A DNA stretch of 64,000 nucleotides. Source: Vicia villosa (taxonomy: Eukaryota; Streptophyta; Magnoliopsida; Fabales; Fabaceae). Location of the stretch: NCBI RefSeq assembly GCF_029867415.1, contig NC_081181.1, positions 122,850,042 through 122,914,041 on the forward strand, read 5' to 3'. Below are positions 10,917 through 22,440 of this stretch, in pieces. How positions within the stretch are numbered: the stretch's first letter is position 1; every line of letters starts with the position of its first letter. The position numbers and the translations under genes are program-made. Under the pieces are notes generated by a model, which ran no database searches, had not been told where the DNA came from, and worked only from the letters and a program-made list of their open reading frames with translations.

Positions 10917-11450
10917 ATGTCAAAAGGACATTAGAGTGACTGAAAATACAATTGAGTTTATTATATTTAATGTCGAATGTCTGTTTCACTAAACTCTCTT
11001 GGAACATATAACCTATTAAATTGATTTTGAAAATAATAATATGAAAAATTATGTTGTATTTGAAAGATATCTTACATTGATTAATGATTTTTTGAGCATT
11101 TTGTAACTCATCATTTATCTCATATTCTTTGATGATAAAAATCTCTTTGAATGCATTGAAGAATATTCTAGTTTTGTTCAACTTTCTTCTATACTTGTTC
11201 ATTTCGCAAAGCATCAAATTTTATGCATTGAAGAATGAATTAGTAGAGAAGAAAGTGTTCAAATGAAGAACTTGAAACACTGGACGAGATTTGAACCATT
11301 AAACAATGTGAGATGAATAACAAGTTACAAAATGCTCGAAAATCATTGGTTAGTGTAAGTTATATGTTTAGTTAGGGTTTGGTGAAACAAGAAATCCACA
11401 TTAGATATAATAAACTCAATTGCGTTTTAGTCGTAGATTAAATGAAAAAA
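10917..11450. repeat. Long imperfect inverted repeat
   Basis: Left arm (about 10940-11200) and right arm (about 11225-11430) are reverse complements with mismatches. ACAATTGAGTTTATTATAT on the left pairs with ATATAATAAACTCAATTG on the right, and GAGCATTTTGTAACTCAT pairs with AGTTACAAAATGCTC. Words of ACCTC(A/G)GTTAT type occur in inverted orientation outside the arms at about 10200 and 11630, so the arms may be the core of a larger foldback element. The open frame on the minus strand in the left arm is not a recognisable protein. Confidence 0.75.
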
Positions 11451-12310
11451 TAGAAGGGAAAGTGTTTTTCGCCGTTTAAATTTTTTACAAATGTCATCGA
11501 TCGGGATCGAACCCATGATCATTACACCTTTCTCGTCGGTGGAATTCCAACTGATAGGTAATATGACACACTTTTATGACACCCTTCGTTACCTCACATA
11601 TGAATCTGAGGTAACACGTCATATATAACTGAGGTTAAATATGTTTTCGATAGTAGTGGTTATGAAAAATATAATGAGAAAGGATAATGTCCAAGTTCAT
11701 TTGCAAAATTTCTCAAAAATCGTGGCATATGTGCATAATATACTATGCATAACATGCAACACAACAAAAATGGTATGGTTGTGAGGTGAAATTGTACTCT
11801 CATAGATATGGTTAAGTCAATGTTAAATTATAACATTTTACCGTTATTATTGTGAACACACTCATTAAGGACTGCTGCATAAACTTAAACTGTTTTCATA
11901 TGGATTGTTTTAATTTCTACAAGAATAAGGAAATTATACTTATTTTTTAAAAAGTGAACAACATAATGTAAAAAGGGGGATAGGGGGATACGTGTAGCAT
12001 AATTGTATTGGTTGTGCAAATAATTGTAAATATACATAAAATAAACTAACATGTCAAAAATTCTAAAGAGGGAAACAATTAAGTCCCCCCTTTGAGTCAT
12101 TTGCCTCACTTTATATGGTAATCCTTCCCTGAACCTGTAATGAATCCTAATATATCAAAACTATGTTAAAAAAGAGACGTGTGCAATTTTTCTTCACATA
12201 ACTTACTTCGTCGGATTATAATCCTATAATATCTCGGGTGAAGTCGCAATCTATAAAGGTTTGATCAACCATAAAATATCCATGTCACAACTAATTGTAC
12301 CATATTTTTC
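11451..12310. other. Spacer, nothing recognised
   Basis: AT-rich, with no gene. Sequence around 11570-11640 carries the ACCTCA/TGAGGT words mentioned for the inverted repeat. Confidence 0.5.
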
Positions 12311-12323
12311 ATATTATGAAAAT

Positions 12324-13617
12324 CCTGTTGTGAAGCATAGGTCCATTCGAATGTTGCTTGCCATGGTGGCACAGTTCGATCTTGAACTGGAACAGATGGA
12401 TGTGAAGACTGCGTTCTTGTATGGTGATCTAGATGAAACGATCCTGATGAGGCAACCTGAAGGGTATGTCGAAAAGGGGAAGGAAGATTATGTGTGCAAG
12501 CTAAAGAGATCTTTGTATGGGCTGAAACAATCTCCTCGACAGTGGAATAGGAGATTTGACAAGTTCATGGCACGCATAAGTTTCATTAGAAGTCAGTTCG
12601 ACCACTGCGTTTACTTCAGATTTTGACCTGGTAATTCATTTGTTATTTTGTTGCTTTATGTGGATGATATTCTCATAGCAAGCAATAATGTCGAAGATGT
12701 GATGAGGGTGAAGGCTGAACTCAATAAGGAGTTCGATATGAAGGATCTGGGAGCTGCTTCCAGGATTCTTGGAATTGACATTCGAAGAGATAGAAAGAAG
12801 TCGAAGTTATGCTTATCTTAAGAGGCATATCTACGAAAGATTCTCGAAAAGTTTGGTATGTCGAATTCGAAGCCAGTTGTGACTCCGACAAACCCTCAAT
12901 TCAAGCTGAGTATTGATCAGTGTCCCAGTACTGATATCGAAATAGCCTATATGAACAACATCCCATATGCTAATATAGTTGGTTCTTTGATGTATGCTAT
13001 GGTCTGTACTAGACCCGACATAGCATATGCAGTAAGTCTTGTAAGCAGGTACATGGCGAATCCTGGAAAGGCTCACTGGAAAGCATTGAAGTGGATTTTA
13101 AGGTACATAAATGAGTCTCTGAACAGAGTCCTAATTTATGGTGGAGTCTTGGGTGAAGATAGTAAAGCAGTAATCAAAGGATATGTCGACTCTGATTATG
13201 CAGGTTGTATGGATTCTAGAAAATCTATTTCTGGATATGTTTTCACTATGTTTGGCACTGCAATTAGTTGGAAAGCAACACTTCAGAAGGTTGTTGCTCT
13301 ATCAACCACTGAAGCAGAGTATGTATATTGCCCTAACTGAATCTGTGAAAGAAGCATTGTGGCTTGAAGGTTTTGCGAAGGAGCTGAAACTTCAAGGTCG
13401 AGGTATCACTGTTAAATGTGATAGTCAAAGTGCAATACATCTGTCGAAAAACTCAACATATCATGAGCGAACTAAGCACATCGATGTGAGGTTGCATTTC
13501 ATCAGAGGAGTAATCGAGCGTGGAGAAGTCCAAGTGCTGAAGGTTTCGACAGATCACAATGCTGCTGATATGATCACAAAATTATTGCCGAGTTGCAAGT
13601 TTTTCCACTGTATGTAG
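12324..13617 (+). pseudogene. Copia C RT (partial) and RNase H
   Basis: RT from the segment before MDVKTAFLYGDL through QSPRQWNRRFDKFM, a TGA near 12625 after VYFRF, YVDDILIASNN at about 12657, then a frameshift near 12800. RNase H at 12858-13340 (SLMYAMVCTRPDIAYAV, GYVDSDYAGCMDSRKSISGY, STTEAEY), a small insertion near 13320 that shifts the frame, and 13345-13617 (ALWLEGFAKELKLQG, DHNAADMITK) ending in TAG. It keeps more of the frame than B but lacks its 5' half. Confidence 0.85.
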
Positions 13618-13686
13618 TTGAAAAAGCTGCATGAAGAAAGCTAGTGGTTACCTTGATGTTGTAGAGTTAGATCCAAGGTGGAGATT

Positions 13687-14104
13687 TGTGAGATATTGGA
13701 TTGAACTCTAGTATGGTCGAAGGGTAGTTTCTTGGTTCGACGGGATTAAGCATGAAGTCGAAGGTTGCTCACATGCTTGTGTCGAAGATGCTAGGGTTGT
13801 TAGCATGTTAAATTAGGTTTTAGTGTTTAAACCCTAATTTGTTAAGTTGACTTGTTTAAGGGGCCTTGTGGGAAAAGCCCATTAGTTAGTATGTTAAGTT
13901 TTATTATAAATAGCATACTAGTCTCTCATCATTGCTAAGCTGCAAATCCTAATTTAGGGTGAGAGAGGTTAGTTGTTATTCTTGTAAACTTGTAATCTTG
14001 TTTTAATAAAAAGTAAAAGAATAGCAGTTATAACCAATTCTTGTGTTCTTCTCATCTTCCCTAATTCCTATTATATTTTGTTCTTGACATCGTTTTTCAC
14101 AACA
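13687..14104 (+). repeat. LTR of copia C
   Basis: 418 bp, TGTGAGATATTGG...TTTTTCACAACA, with TATAAATAG near 13906. It is several percent diverged and about 18 bp shorter than the LTRs of B. Preceded by CCAAGGTGGAGATT, the polypurine tract. Confidence 0.85.
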
Positions 14105-15339
14105 CATAGAAACACATAATATATCATTCTACACTAGATTCTCGAAAATATAAAGCATACCCTTTGGTCCTTCCTACTGCTGAAAAAAGCAACCTAGATG
14201 GGGGAAATTAATTCCTGCAAATTTAGCCATGACGGTGAGCCAAAAATTGCCATCGATCCCCGCCATGGCAGATATTTGACAACACTTCTCTGAACGATGT
14301 GTATACAAAGTAAAAAAATAATCAAGTTACAAACAAAAATGTAACACGCATAGTTGATATGGTCAGTAACTTTTAATTCATTGAAATAATATCTTCATAG
14401 AGAAAAACGATTCTCTAGATGTCAAAATTGGATATGAGAATGTCCTATCACAAGTAGAAGTTAATTTATTAATGGAACTGCATGGAAATACAAGGGAAAA
14501 GAAACACCAATGTTAAACAAGGTTGCCATTGAACAAACACCACGAATAACAACAGTTCCAGCTTGCCTATGAACAAACACCGCGAATAACAACAGTTCCA
14601 GCTTGTGAGATTGTAGCAGCAATGGGACTCATGACTTTACAAAATAGATGCATGCATTTTAACTAAGGTGGTAGCCGATAATTGAGAGGCTACAAAATTC
14701 AACAATCTAAGCTTCAAATGATGTAGTTCATGGTCGAAAATCATATTGATAGATTTACAAAGTTCGAATTAAGCTTCTTGAGCTCAAATCTAATGACAAG
14801 TGGTAGATTCACCATATTCGAAGGATTTAGAGAGGTTGTAACTCCTACAATCTAATGTATTTTTTGTAGTCAACCAAGATGTTGACTTTAAGTGACGTGG
14901 CGTGTCCATCAGCTTTCTTTAGAGGAAGTAGACGACAAAGATCAAAAGTGTGGATAGAAAATTTTAGGAGGACTATTATTTGAAAGAAATCTTTATAGGA
15001 ATTAAAATTGAATGATGAGATATTTTTTAGGATCTTTGTCATATTTAACCCTTGTATATATAATAAAAAAAATTATTTATTATGCTTGTTTTCAAAGTAA
15101 TAAAGTCCCTATAATAATTAATTTGTTTAATAAAACGTTAAGTGTGACTTAAATATGAGACACCATTAATTATAATGATGTCATTCAAAAGGCTCGATAG
15201 TTGCGACCCAGTGAATAAATGGACCTATTGTGTCTCTAGTAGAGAATCCATGTTATCATGACTTAAAGCACATATGATCTATGCCCAAGATCCATCCAAT
15301 GTATCACTATATCTCGCGCCTAAATATTAGCAAGCTATT
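14105..15339. other. Spacer without recognised genes
   Basis: No convincing coding region. A short tandem duplication at 14531-14605 is listed separately. Confidence 0.5.
14531..14605. repeat. 40-bp tandem duplication
   Basis: GAACAAACACCACGAATAAC at 14531 recurs at 14571 as GAACAAACACCGCGAATAAC. Both are followed by AACAGTTCCAGCTTG. Confidence 0.85.
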
Positions 15340-15575
15340 GTAATCTTTATACTATATAAGGATGAAACGTGACATATTTTAATTACAGTTTAAATTCAAA
15401 CTTCATTCGCTTCTTACTCTCATTCTGACTTGAGTGTTGGAGTGCTAACCTTGCACGTCAGACCCTTTTCCATCGTACTAGAAGCTTGAGCCCACTGTTG
15501 CAATCCACAACCTCTGATCTCTGATCAAATCAGGTTCCTTCACCAAATATTGGCATCCTTTATGGGAATCAACAT
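15340..15575 (+). repeat. End of a Ty3-gypsy 5' LTR and primer-binding site
   Basis: ACTATATAAGG near 15350 can be the LTR promoter. The region continues through CTTGCACGTCAGACCC. At 15547-15570, ATATTGGCATCCTTTATGGG corresponds to the ATTGGCGCCGTCTGTGGG block that follows gypsy LTRs. The start of the LTR was not located, and no second LTR is in the window. Confidence 0.55.
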
Positions 15576-15734
15576 TTGGTTATCTCATTTTTCATGTTTG
15601 AACTTTCATCTCTCGATTCACCGTACCGAAGCATCTTCATCCTAGAAATTCATATTTCCTAGAATTGAACCACATATTTATGTTACTGATTTTCTCCAAT
15701 CATATATCAACTCTGATTATCATATCTTCCACTA

Positions 15735-16762
15735 ATGACAGATTTCAAAGCCACTCCTTCTGTCGCACAATGTGAGATAGCTGCAATTGCTCAACTTGCG
15801 AGAGGTTCATCTCCTCATCCTTAATACGGTGGTGATGAAGTCATCACAAATGCTCTTCCACATCAAGATTATTTTTAGCCTTCCCCATTTGTAGATTCTA
15901 ATCCAAGATTCCGGCAAGGAGAATCGTTGTTTAGGCCTCCAACATCGCAAGTTGTACCAAGACTAGAAACATTTCCTGAATTCTAGTTGGACATAAGGCA
16001 CCATACTTCTTCCTCGGTCCTGAAGGAGGCTGAAGCAGTTACAATTATCCTAAGGAACATTTGTGATCGTATATCAATCACTTTAAACAGCAAGTTATGG
16101 AAGTGGCAGGCTCTAACGAAAGCCTCAGATATTGGATTTTTTGAAATGGTTTAAAGCAGAACAACTCATTTAGGGAGAATCTAGGGCGCAAAGAGGCCCA
16201 CGATTTGAATGAGCTTATAAACAAGGCTTAACCCTTCATTAATCTAGAAGAAAAATTATTTCCTCGGGAGCCAGTCAAACAACTATAGATGCTAGCTCTA
16301 CTTGGCAATCAGGGAAATAATCCAACCGACAAAGGGAAAAATCTAACCACGAGACTTGATGTCGACATGACAAGTACACTCCCCACACCACTTCCTGGGA
16401 GAAGATTTACCAAGAGTGTGCTAACACCAAATTCCGGAAGGCTGGGATAAAAAAACCTTTTTCTAGTTAAAGAATCCTCCTAGACTGACAAGACGAATTA
16501 CTGTTATTTCCATGAAAGTCACAGTCATATTGCCGATGACTGCATCCAACTAAAAGATGCAATCGAGGGTTTGATAAAGAGATGTGAACTTTCTGAATAC
16601 ATCAAAGACGACAAAAGGGATCAAGAAGATTATCAGAAGAGCAAGTCTCCGGACAAAGTAGTTGACAGGGTAACCAATGGTAAAGAGGCAAGCATTAAAG
16701 AAAAGGATGCGCACAGAGGGAAATGCCAACATATTTTTCCCATCAGGGTAGGTGCGCCTTAG
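15735..16762 (+). pseudogene. Ty3-gypsy gag remnant
   Basis: Fragments in several frames align with gypsy gag: NSLRENLGRKEAHDLNELIN with PFINLEEK near 16160-16250 (the capsid end), and YCYFHESHSHIADDCIQLKD near 16500-16560, which has the FHxxxGHxTxxCxxLK arrangement of Ty3-gypsy gag C-termini. The open stretch 16571-16762 continues this with LIKRCELSEYIKDD. Stops and indels interrupt the N-terminal half. Confidence 0.7.
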
Positions 16763-16799
16763 GAAAATGCTCCCTCTAGAGGGACAATGAAGAGGATGA

Positions 16800-17345
16800 T
16801 TTTATAATTAATGGTCGTCGACAGGAAAGGCGGAAACACTTCGACCAAAAGTCTGGATAGACTTATGCTTGGTTTCTAGTATAGTGAGAAAATTGGAGGT
16901 AATCCCAAATGATATCTTCTCTTTGGTCATAACTATCACTATCAACTATTTTGATGTTTCCTTGATATTGAATGATGGTGGCAGCTTCTGTGACATAATA
17001 TACTCAAAATTGTTCGAGAATATGTGCCTAAAGAAGGAAAACTTATGGCCTTGTGAGGGATCCGAGTTGCATGTGTTCAACGACACGACAATCCTTCCTT
17101 GGGGATACATTAAATTGATATCTCCACGCATGGGGAAAGGGAATGATGTTAGTATTTTCGATTGGCAATTCCTTATGGTCCCCGAGAAGAGCGTCTAAAA
17201 TTACATACTCGATAGAATCTTTGCAACAATCTTAAGCAATATAGAATCTCCGGCTCACCTTAAGCTAAAATTCCACAATCTTCACAAGAAACCAGACACT
17301 GACAATGTTGACCTCGTGGGAGCCAAGATTATCTACTAGGCATTG
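16800..17345 (+). pseudogene. Ty3-gypsy protease remnant
   Basis: At 16869-17198 a frame shows DVSLILNDGGSFCDIIYSKL, matching the retropepsin LVDNGSSxxxL motif but with Asp and Asn exchanged at the active site. It continues with FEN/KMxLxxxxLxPC, a glycine-rich flap region (LPWGYIKLI), and after a stop LDRIFATILSNIESPAHLKL. RT and integrase are absent, so the element is truncated at about 17400. Confidence 0.7.
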
Positions 17346-18490
17346 TAACATGATCAAAAGGAAGGAGAAGGCAAGAGATCAACGTAGCCTCCATCACCGA
17401 CCAACTAAGGAGTATGAATATTCACCCCGATAGGTAAAATAGATCATACCAGCCATTTAGGAAAGAATGGCTGACTAAACAAGCTGCAAAAGTGAAGCAA
17501 ATAAATGATGACAGTCCAATCTGGTTATATTTGTTTAACAAGTGACCTCAAGCTCACGAGGGGTGCATTTTGGTATTCAAAATTCATGATTACTTTTAAA
17601 TCTTTCTCGACTAAGACTACAATTGTGTTAGTAGATTATTTAAGAGTAAATAGAAACGGAGATAAAATAGTAAATAATAGAAAAATAAGAGTAAGGGTTA
17701 GAGAGATTTCACTAGAGAGTTATCCAGGTTTGGCCGAACGTTTGCCTAGTTCTGTCCCCAAGAGGTTTTCTTCAGATTTTGCCTATAAACTCATGAGCTT
17801 TTACAGGTTTTGATCACGAACCATAATACAAGCTGATATTGATATTTTTACAGACTTATTCCCAACCATTATCTATTACCACAAGTTAAGCTAACAAATC
17901 TACTTAGAGATTTTCATGCTTATCTCAAAAAACCAAAAATCGAACTTTTTCCGACAAAGCTCAATAAACCTTAACAGAGATCTTATGACTACTTTATCTC
18001 ACGAACCTAAAACAATCTTCTTAAGAGAATCTCACTCTTAAGAATTAAATAAATAACACGTCTATTTACAAAATATTCCTCACAAGAAAAAGTTTCACTC
18101 AAAAACACTATGGCAACTTTAAGTGGAAGAAAATGATTCTAAAGAGAGGGAGAATGGAGAGATAAATTTCAAAGAAAATTTAAATCATTTGAAAGAGGCG
18201 TGAAATGAAGAGAAGGCCAACAACTTTATATAAGAGTTGGAAAACCAGAAAACGAAATAACCCATCGGAGAAATTAATTACTCAATTAGTTGGCATAATG
18301 CTCTAATGGATTGACCAAATTATTTTTAATCGATTACCATGCCCAAATAGGAAATATTCGATATAGAGCCATTGCAAGCCATTAAGATATTGTTCTAATC
18401 GTTTGGTTAATCAATTGAATTAATGCTCCAATCGATTGACACAAATTACCAATCAATTGGTTAGTTCAAAAAATATTTGGAAAGAGATTG
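17346..18490. other. Unassigned repeat-like sequence
   Basis: No gene recognised. The segment 17690-17830 (GAGAGTTATCCAGGTTTGGC, then CCCAAGAGGTTTTC) looks like a dispersed legume repeat, perhaps an LTR fragment, but I found neither a partner copy nor ends. Confidence 0.35.
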
Positions 18491-18493
18491 GAT

Positions 18494-20530
18494 GTAACAC
18501 CCGTATTTCGATTTATTAATTAATTCGAATTATTTCAGTAATTATCAATTTTTGGCGAATTTCGAGCGACCGAGTCGGTAGTTAATCGTAAATTTCAATA
18601 TTTTTAGTATTAGAAATATTATTAAAATAATATTTGACGTGTTGGGAATTTTTCGATTAATTAAATTAACCGGTTAAATATGACATAGAGTAGTTAGGGA
18701 GTAGATTGTATTAAGTAAATGGGCTTAGGGAGTTATGTTGTACGTGTGCATTTGAGTGGCCCAAATTGGAATAGAAGTGAGGTAGTATCACTTAGGTTTT
18801 TGAAAACCAGAAAAATAACATTTTGGAGAAAATAGCAAAGTAGCAGAGAAGAGGAGAGATAGGAGAAGAAGAGAGCACGAGCAAATTGCTTAGCGGGACG
18901 GTTTTGGGGATTTCGACCGAAATGAAAAGTAGAGCAACCTTCGATCCAAAGGTAAGGGTGGGGTTCTTTCTCTATTAACAAGGGTATGATGGGTTGTATG
19001 TGGGCTTAGGGAATTATATGATCTCTGTGTTTTCGGTTGATTTCTCTGGTATGTATGATAGTGTTGTGTTGTTGTTTGAAATTTTGTGTACAACCAATTG
19101 CTGCTATGAGTCTTATTTGTTTTATTGTGTTGTCTGTGATTGTTGAGAACGATTTGAAATTATAATCGATAATGAGTTCTGTATTGAGAATGAATTTGTG
19201 ATGTGAGAATGAATTTGTGATGTTGGTGATGCTATGTTGATTGAACTCTGAGACCGAAGTGAAAACACAAGCCTGAAAAGAAATAAACAGGAAAAAGGGA
19301 AGAAATTGGTTGAAGGGCGGGGAGCCCTAAAGGAAGGGACGGGCGTCCCTTAAGAAGCAAAGTGGGGAAGGCTTAATATAGTTGTGGGGCGGGCGCCTTT
19401 GCCTCCTAGGAGTCCCACATGGGACTGTAGGTACCAGAAGAGGGACGGTAGTCCCATGTCCATTATGTCAATTTTCATTTAATTAAAAAATTGTATACCA
19501 CCTTTAACATATTAAGTACTGAGTTGTAATTAGTATTATTTAGTAACACTGGTGGATTAAATTAACAATTTAAATCAATTCAATTAGCAGCCTTAGAATA
19601 AATTAGCAATCTCTTGAGTAAAATTCAGAAGCCGATGAATAGCAAGCAATCAATGAAATAGTGTCAGTAACTCTATGGCATGATAGAAGTAGTGTTAATA
19701 GCAGGTTTCCTTGTACCTGCATAATAATACTTAGCAGAGTTAATTTTTAGAAGTAGCAGGAATAGATCCTTGACAGTAGCAGAGTAACATTAATTAGAGT
19801 AACATTAATTAGTGAACAGAGAGTAAATGGTTAATGGGATGAAATGAATAAATGGCAAACTGGAAATAATTAACCGAGTGGAATAAATTAAGAGTACCCG
19901 GAAATGATTCGATATCCATTATTTCGTGATGTTTTGATGCGATGAGATATTATGAAATACTACAAAGTTTATGAATTGCAGGAGAATAAAGTGATGGTAA
20001 TTATCAATGATTATTGATACTTTTGGTGATATAGGTGATTGCCTTTGTAACGATATTTTGTGATGTGTTTATGATTGTTGCATTTCATCTGTGTCTCATG
20101 AATTGCATATTTTAGTGACGGCCCGAACTTGGCACACGGTGACGAAGGCTTATGCCTATTGGATTGCCTCTATTTATTGGCAACTGGCGATGGGGGCTGA
20201 AGCCCTGGGTACCACATGCATTTTGCATTGCCGTGTCTCATTCATCTGAATTGTTGTGACATTGTATGAATTTTGATTTATAAACCGTTTTGGCGGGAAG
20301 TGTGAATTGAGATATATTGTGACTCTAACCGTAATATACTATTTATCATAACTTCATTTATATTGTTTGATATCTCACCCTTTACTTGTTTTCGCCGTTC
20401 CTTTTATTTTGGCAACATGCAAGTGATGGCAGTGAGTGAATATTAGCCGCCATGAGTCGAGTCGGTTGTCGCTCTGATACGTACTGGGGGGCAGACGGAT
20501 GTTTTCGTTAATTATCCGTTTGCAGAATTT
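18494..20530 (+). repeat. Truncated chromovirus-type LTR
   Basis: Begins TGTAACACCCGTAT, the same start as the Tekay-type LTR at 61868-63807 read on its own sense strand. Near its right end (20450-20500) ATGAGTCGAGTCGGTTGTCG and CGCTCTGATACGT correspond to the matching segment of that LTR. The TGTTACA end is missing, so it is 3' truncated before the hAT element. A GC-rich cluster of GGGACG/CGTCCC words occupies 19310-19450. Confidence 0.6.
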
Positions 20531-20550
20531 TTAGAGCTGTCAATATGTAT
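20531..20550. repeat. Orphan hAT left terminus
   Basis: TTAGAGCTGTCAATATGTAT repeats the first 16 or so bases of the hAT element that begins 57 bp downstream, but without the following GGGCTACCCGG. It may be the remnant of an earlier insertion or an imperfect excision. Confidence 0.5.
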
Positions 20551-20587
20551 ATATGAGATTTGCTAACGTAGATTCACTTGTTTTTAT

Positions 20588-21279
20588 TAGAGCTGTCAAT
20601 ATGGGCTACCCGGCCCTAAATGGGCCGACCATAGCGGGCCCTGGGCTTTTCAGGGCTGGGCCAAAAAGGCCTTGTGTAATATGGGCTCGAGATTTACTAC
20701 CCGGGCCCGGCCCTAGATGTGCTTTGGACTACCCGGCCACAAATAGGCTTTTTTATTTAAAAATATTAAAATAAAAACTCCATAATATTTATTATAAATA
20801 AAATTAAAAATTATATTATTTTAAATATAATACATTTTTAAGTACTGTATTATCTCTTATAAATACGATAATGTGTTTCTAAATACAATATATGTCTAAA
20901 TTGTATAAAATAATACTTGAATATTTATTATAAGAGAAAAATAAATATAATATGATGAAAAAATATTGATTATATTAATGTATAATATTTAAAAGAGAAT
21001 GACTGAATAAAATTGAGATAAAATTTAGTGAAGTGAGAAAAATCAATATGCTATTTTGGAGTAAGATAATATTAATATATATATTTTTAAAATTTATAAT
21101 TATACGAGTCTGATGGGCTACCCACGGCCCATATAGGCTAGTCCTAATGGGTAGCGGACTTTTCAGGACTGGGCTAAAAAGGCCCTGAAAAATATGGGCT
21201 CTAATTTTAAGGCCCAAACCCTATGATTTTTCGGAATGACGGGTAGGCCTATATGGGCTAGCCCATTTTGACAGCTCTA
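20588..21279. mobile_element. hAT-type non-autonomous element, 692 bp
   Basis: Inverted ends TAGAGCTGTCAA...TTGACAGCTCTA with a perfect 8-bp target duplication GTTTTTAT (20580-20587 and 21280-21287). Subterminal GGGCTACCCGGCC-like blocks on the left match GGGCTAGCCCAT and GGGCCGT-like blocks in inverted orientation on the right. The centre is AT-rich. No transposase, so it depends on a related autonomous element. Confidence 0.9.
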
Positions 21280-21281
21280 GT

Positions 21282-21520
21282 TTTTATGAAGGTCTATTTT
21301 AGAAAGCATTAACTAAAAAAATAGTTAAATGCACATTAAGGTGCATGTTGTTAAAACACTTTCATAAATATAAGTTGGTGTATTATAGCAAACTCCTGTG
21401 AAATTTGCTAAAATACACCCACTTATTTTTATAAAGGTGTATTTTATCAAGCTTTAACTAAAAAATGGTTATATGCATTCTAAAGTGTATGTTGCTGAAA
21501 TAGACCTTCATAAAATCAAT
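21282..21520. mobile_element. Foldback MITE abutting the hAT element
   Basis: TTTATGAAGGTCTATTTTAG at 21284 is inverted at 21497-21517 (CTGAAATAGACCTTCATAAA). Internal segments also pair, for example AAGTTGGTGTATTATAGCAAA with TTTGCTAAAATACACCCACTT, so nearly the whole 235 bp folds into a hairpin. The hAT element landed exactly at its left edge. Target duplications were not resolved. Confidence 0.75.
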
Positions 21521-22440
21521 TGGATATTAACAACAAATATTTATTGTAAAGTAGCAAATTATCTTTTATATAGTGAAGTTAAGCTTTGTTTAAAATTCTA
21601 AATATAATAAAATAATAATCAAAACATTTTATGTTCAAAAAAATTGCGTTGAGACTTTTTTTTACATGAAATCTATTAAAATATTTAAACATATTTTTAA
21701 AATGTTTATAAAAGAAGCAAATTATAATATTTCTTGTTATTTAGTTATCAGCAATATATTAATTATTGTTACTGGATTAGCAACAAATATATTAAATATT
21801 TGTCAAAAAAAATATTAAATATGAAAATAAAAATTTAATTATCAGAAAAATATTTAATTCTTACAAGCTTTATTTATTTATTAATTCTTTTTTATTCATT
21901 CTTATTTATTAATTAGCAGTAAATATATTAAATAATTATTTCATATTATTTTAACTATTGAATTATTATGTTTACTATTTAATATTTTAACTATTAATAT
22001 TTTAATTATTAATATATTTATTATTTAATATTTGAACTATTAATATTTGAACTATTAATATTTTAACTCTTAATATTTTAATTATTAATATATTTACTAT
22101 TTAATATTTTAACTATTAAAATTATAATTATCTAGTTCATTAAATAATTATTTTAACAAATATTTCAGTTATTTATTAAATAGTTTAATTTTTTTATATC
22201 ACTAAATAATATAATTAATGTGTAATTGAATTTTTTTATATAATATATTTAATTATGGTTGAATTGTTAAATAGTTGATATATTTAATAAATTAAATAGT
22301 TTAGTTTACTTTAACTATTTAATGTTTTAAAGATTTTATAGTTGATATATTTTAAAGATTTAATGTTGTTGTTGATTATTCTAATTGGTTACAAATTCCC
22401 AGAAGAAAATTTTTGAACGGTTGTTCAAAAATTTGTATTT
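21521..22440. repeat. AT-rich array with short TTAATATTT units
   Basis: Almost pure A/T. From 21950 to 22140 short words (ACTATTAATATTTTAA, ATTATTAATATATTTA, TATTTAATATTT) recur every 15-40 bp, an irregular low-complexity tandem array. No genes. Confidence 0.65.

Larger units (their letters stand above)
12320..14104 (+). mobile_element. Copia element C, 3' half only
   Basis: Starts abruptly within RT at about 12320 (CCTGTTGTGAAGCATAGG, matching B at about 6224) and runs to a complete-looking LTR ending CACAACA at 14104. There is no gag, protease, integrase or 5' LTR. It is highly similar to B throughout. The 5' truncation in the middle of RT fits illegitimate recombination or an interrupted copy. 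Confidence 0.85.

Noticed and set aside
10777..11217. 146-codon minus-strand frame
   Set aside because: Falls in one arm of the inverted repeat, low complexity at its end (SISISNSNS), no family resemblance.
16550..16732. Minus-strand frame over the gypsy gag remnant
   Set aside because: Antisense shadow of the gag zinc-finger region.
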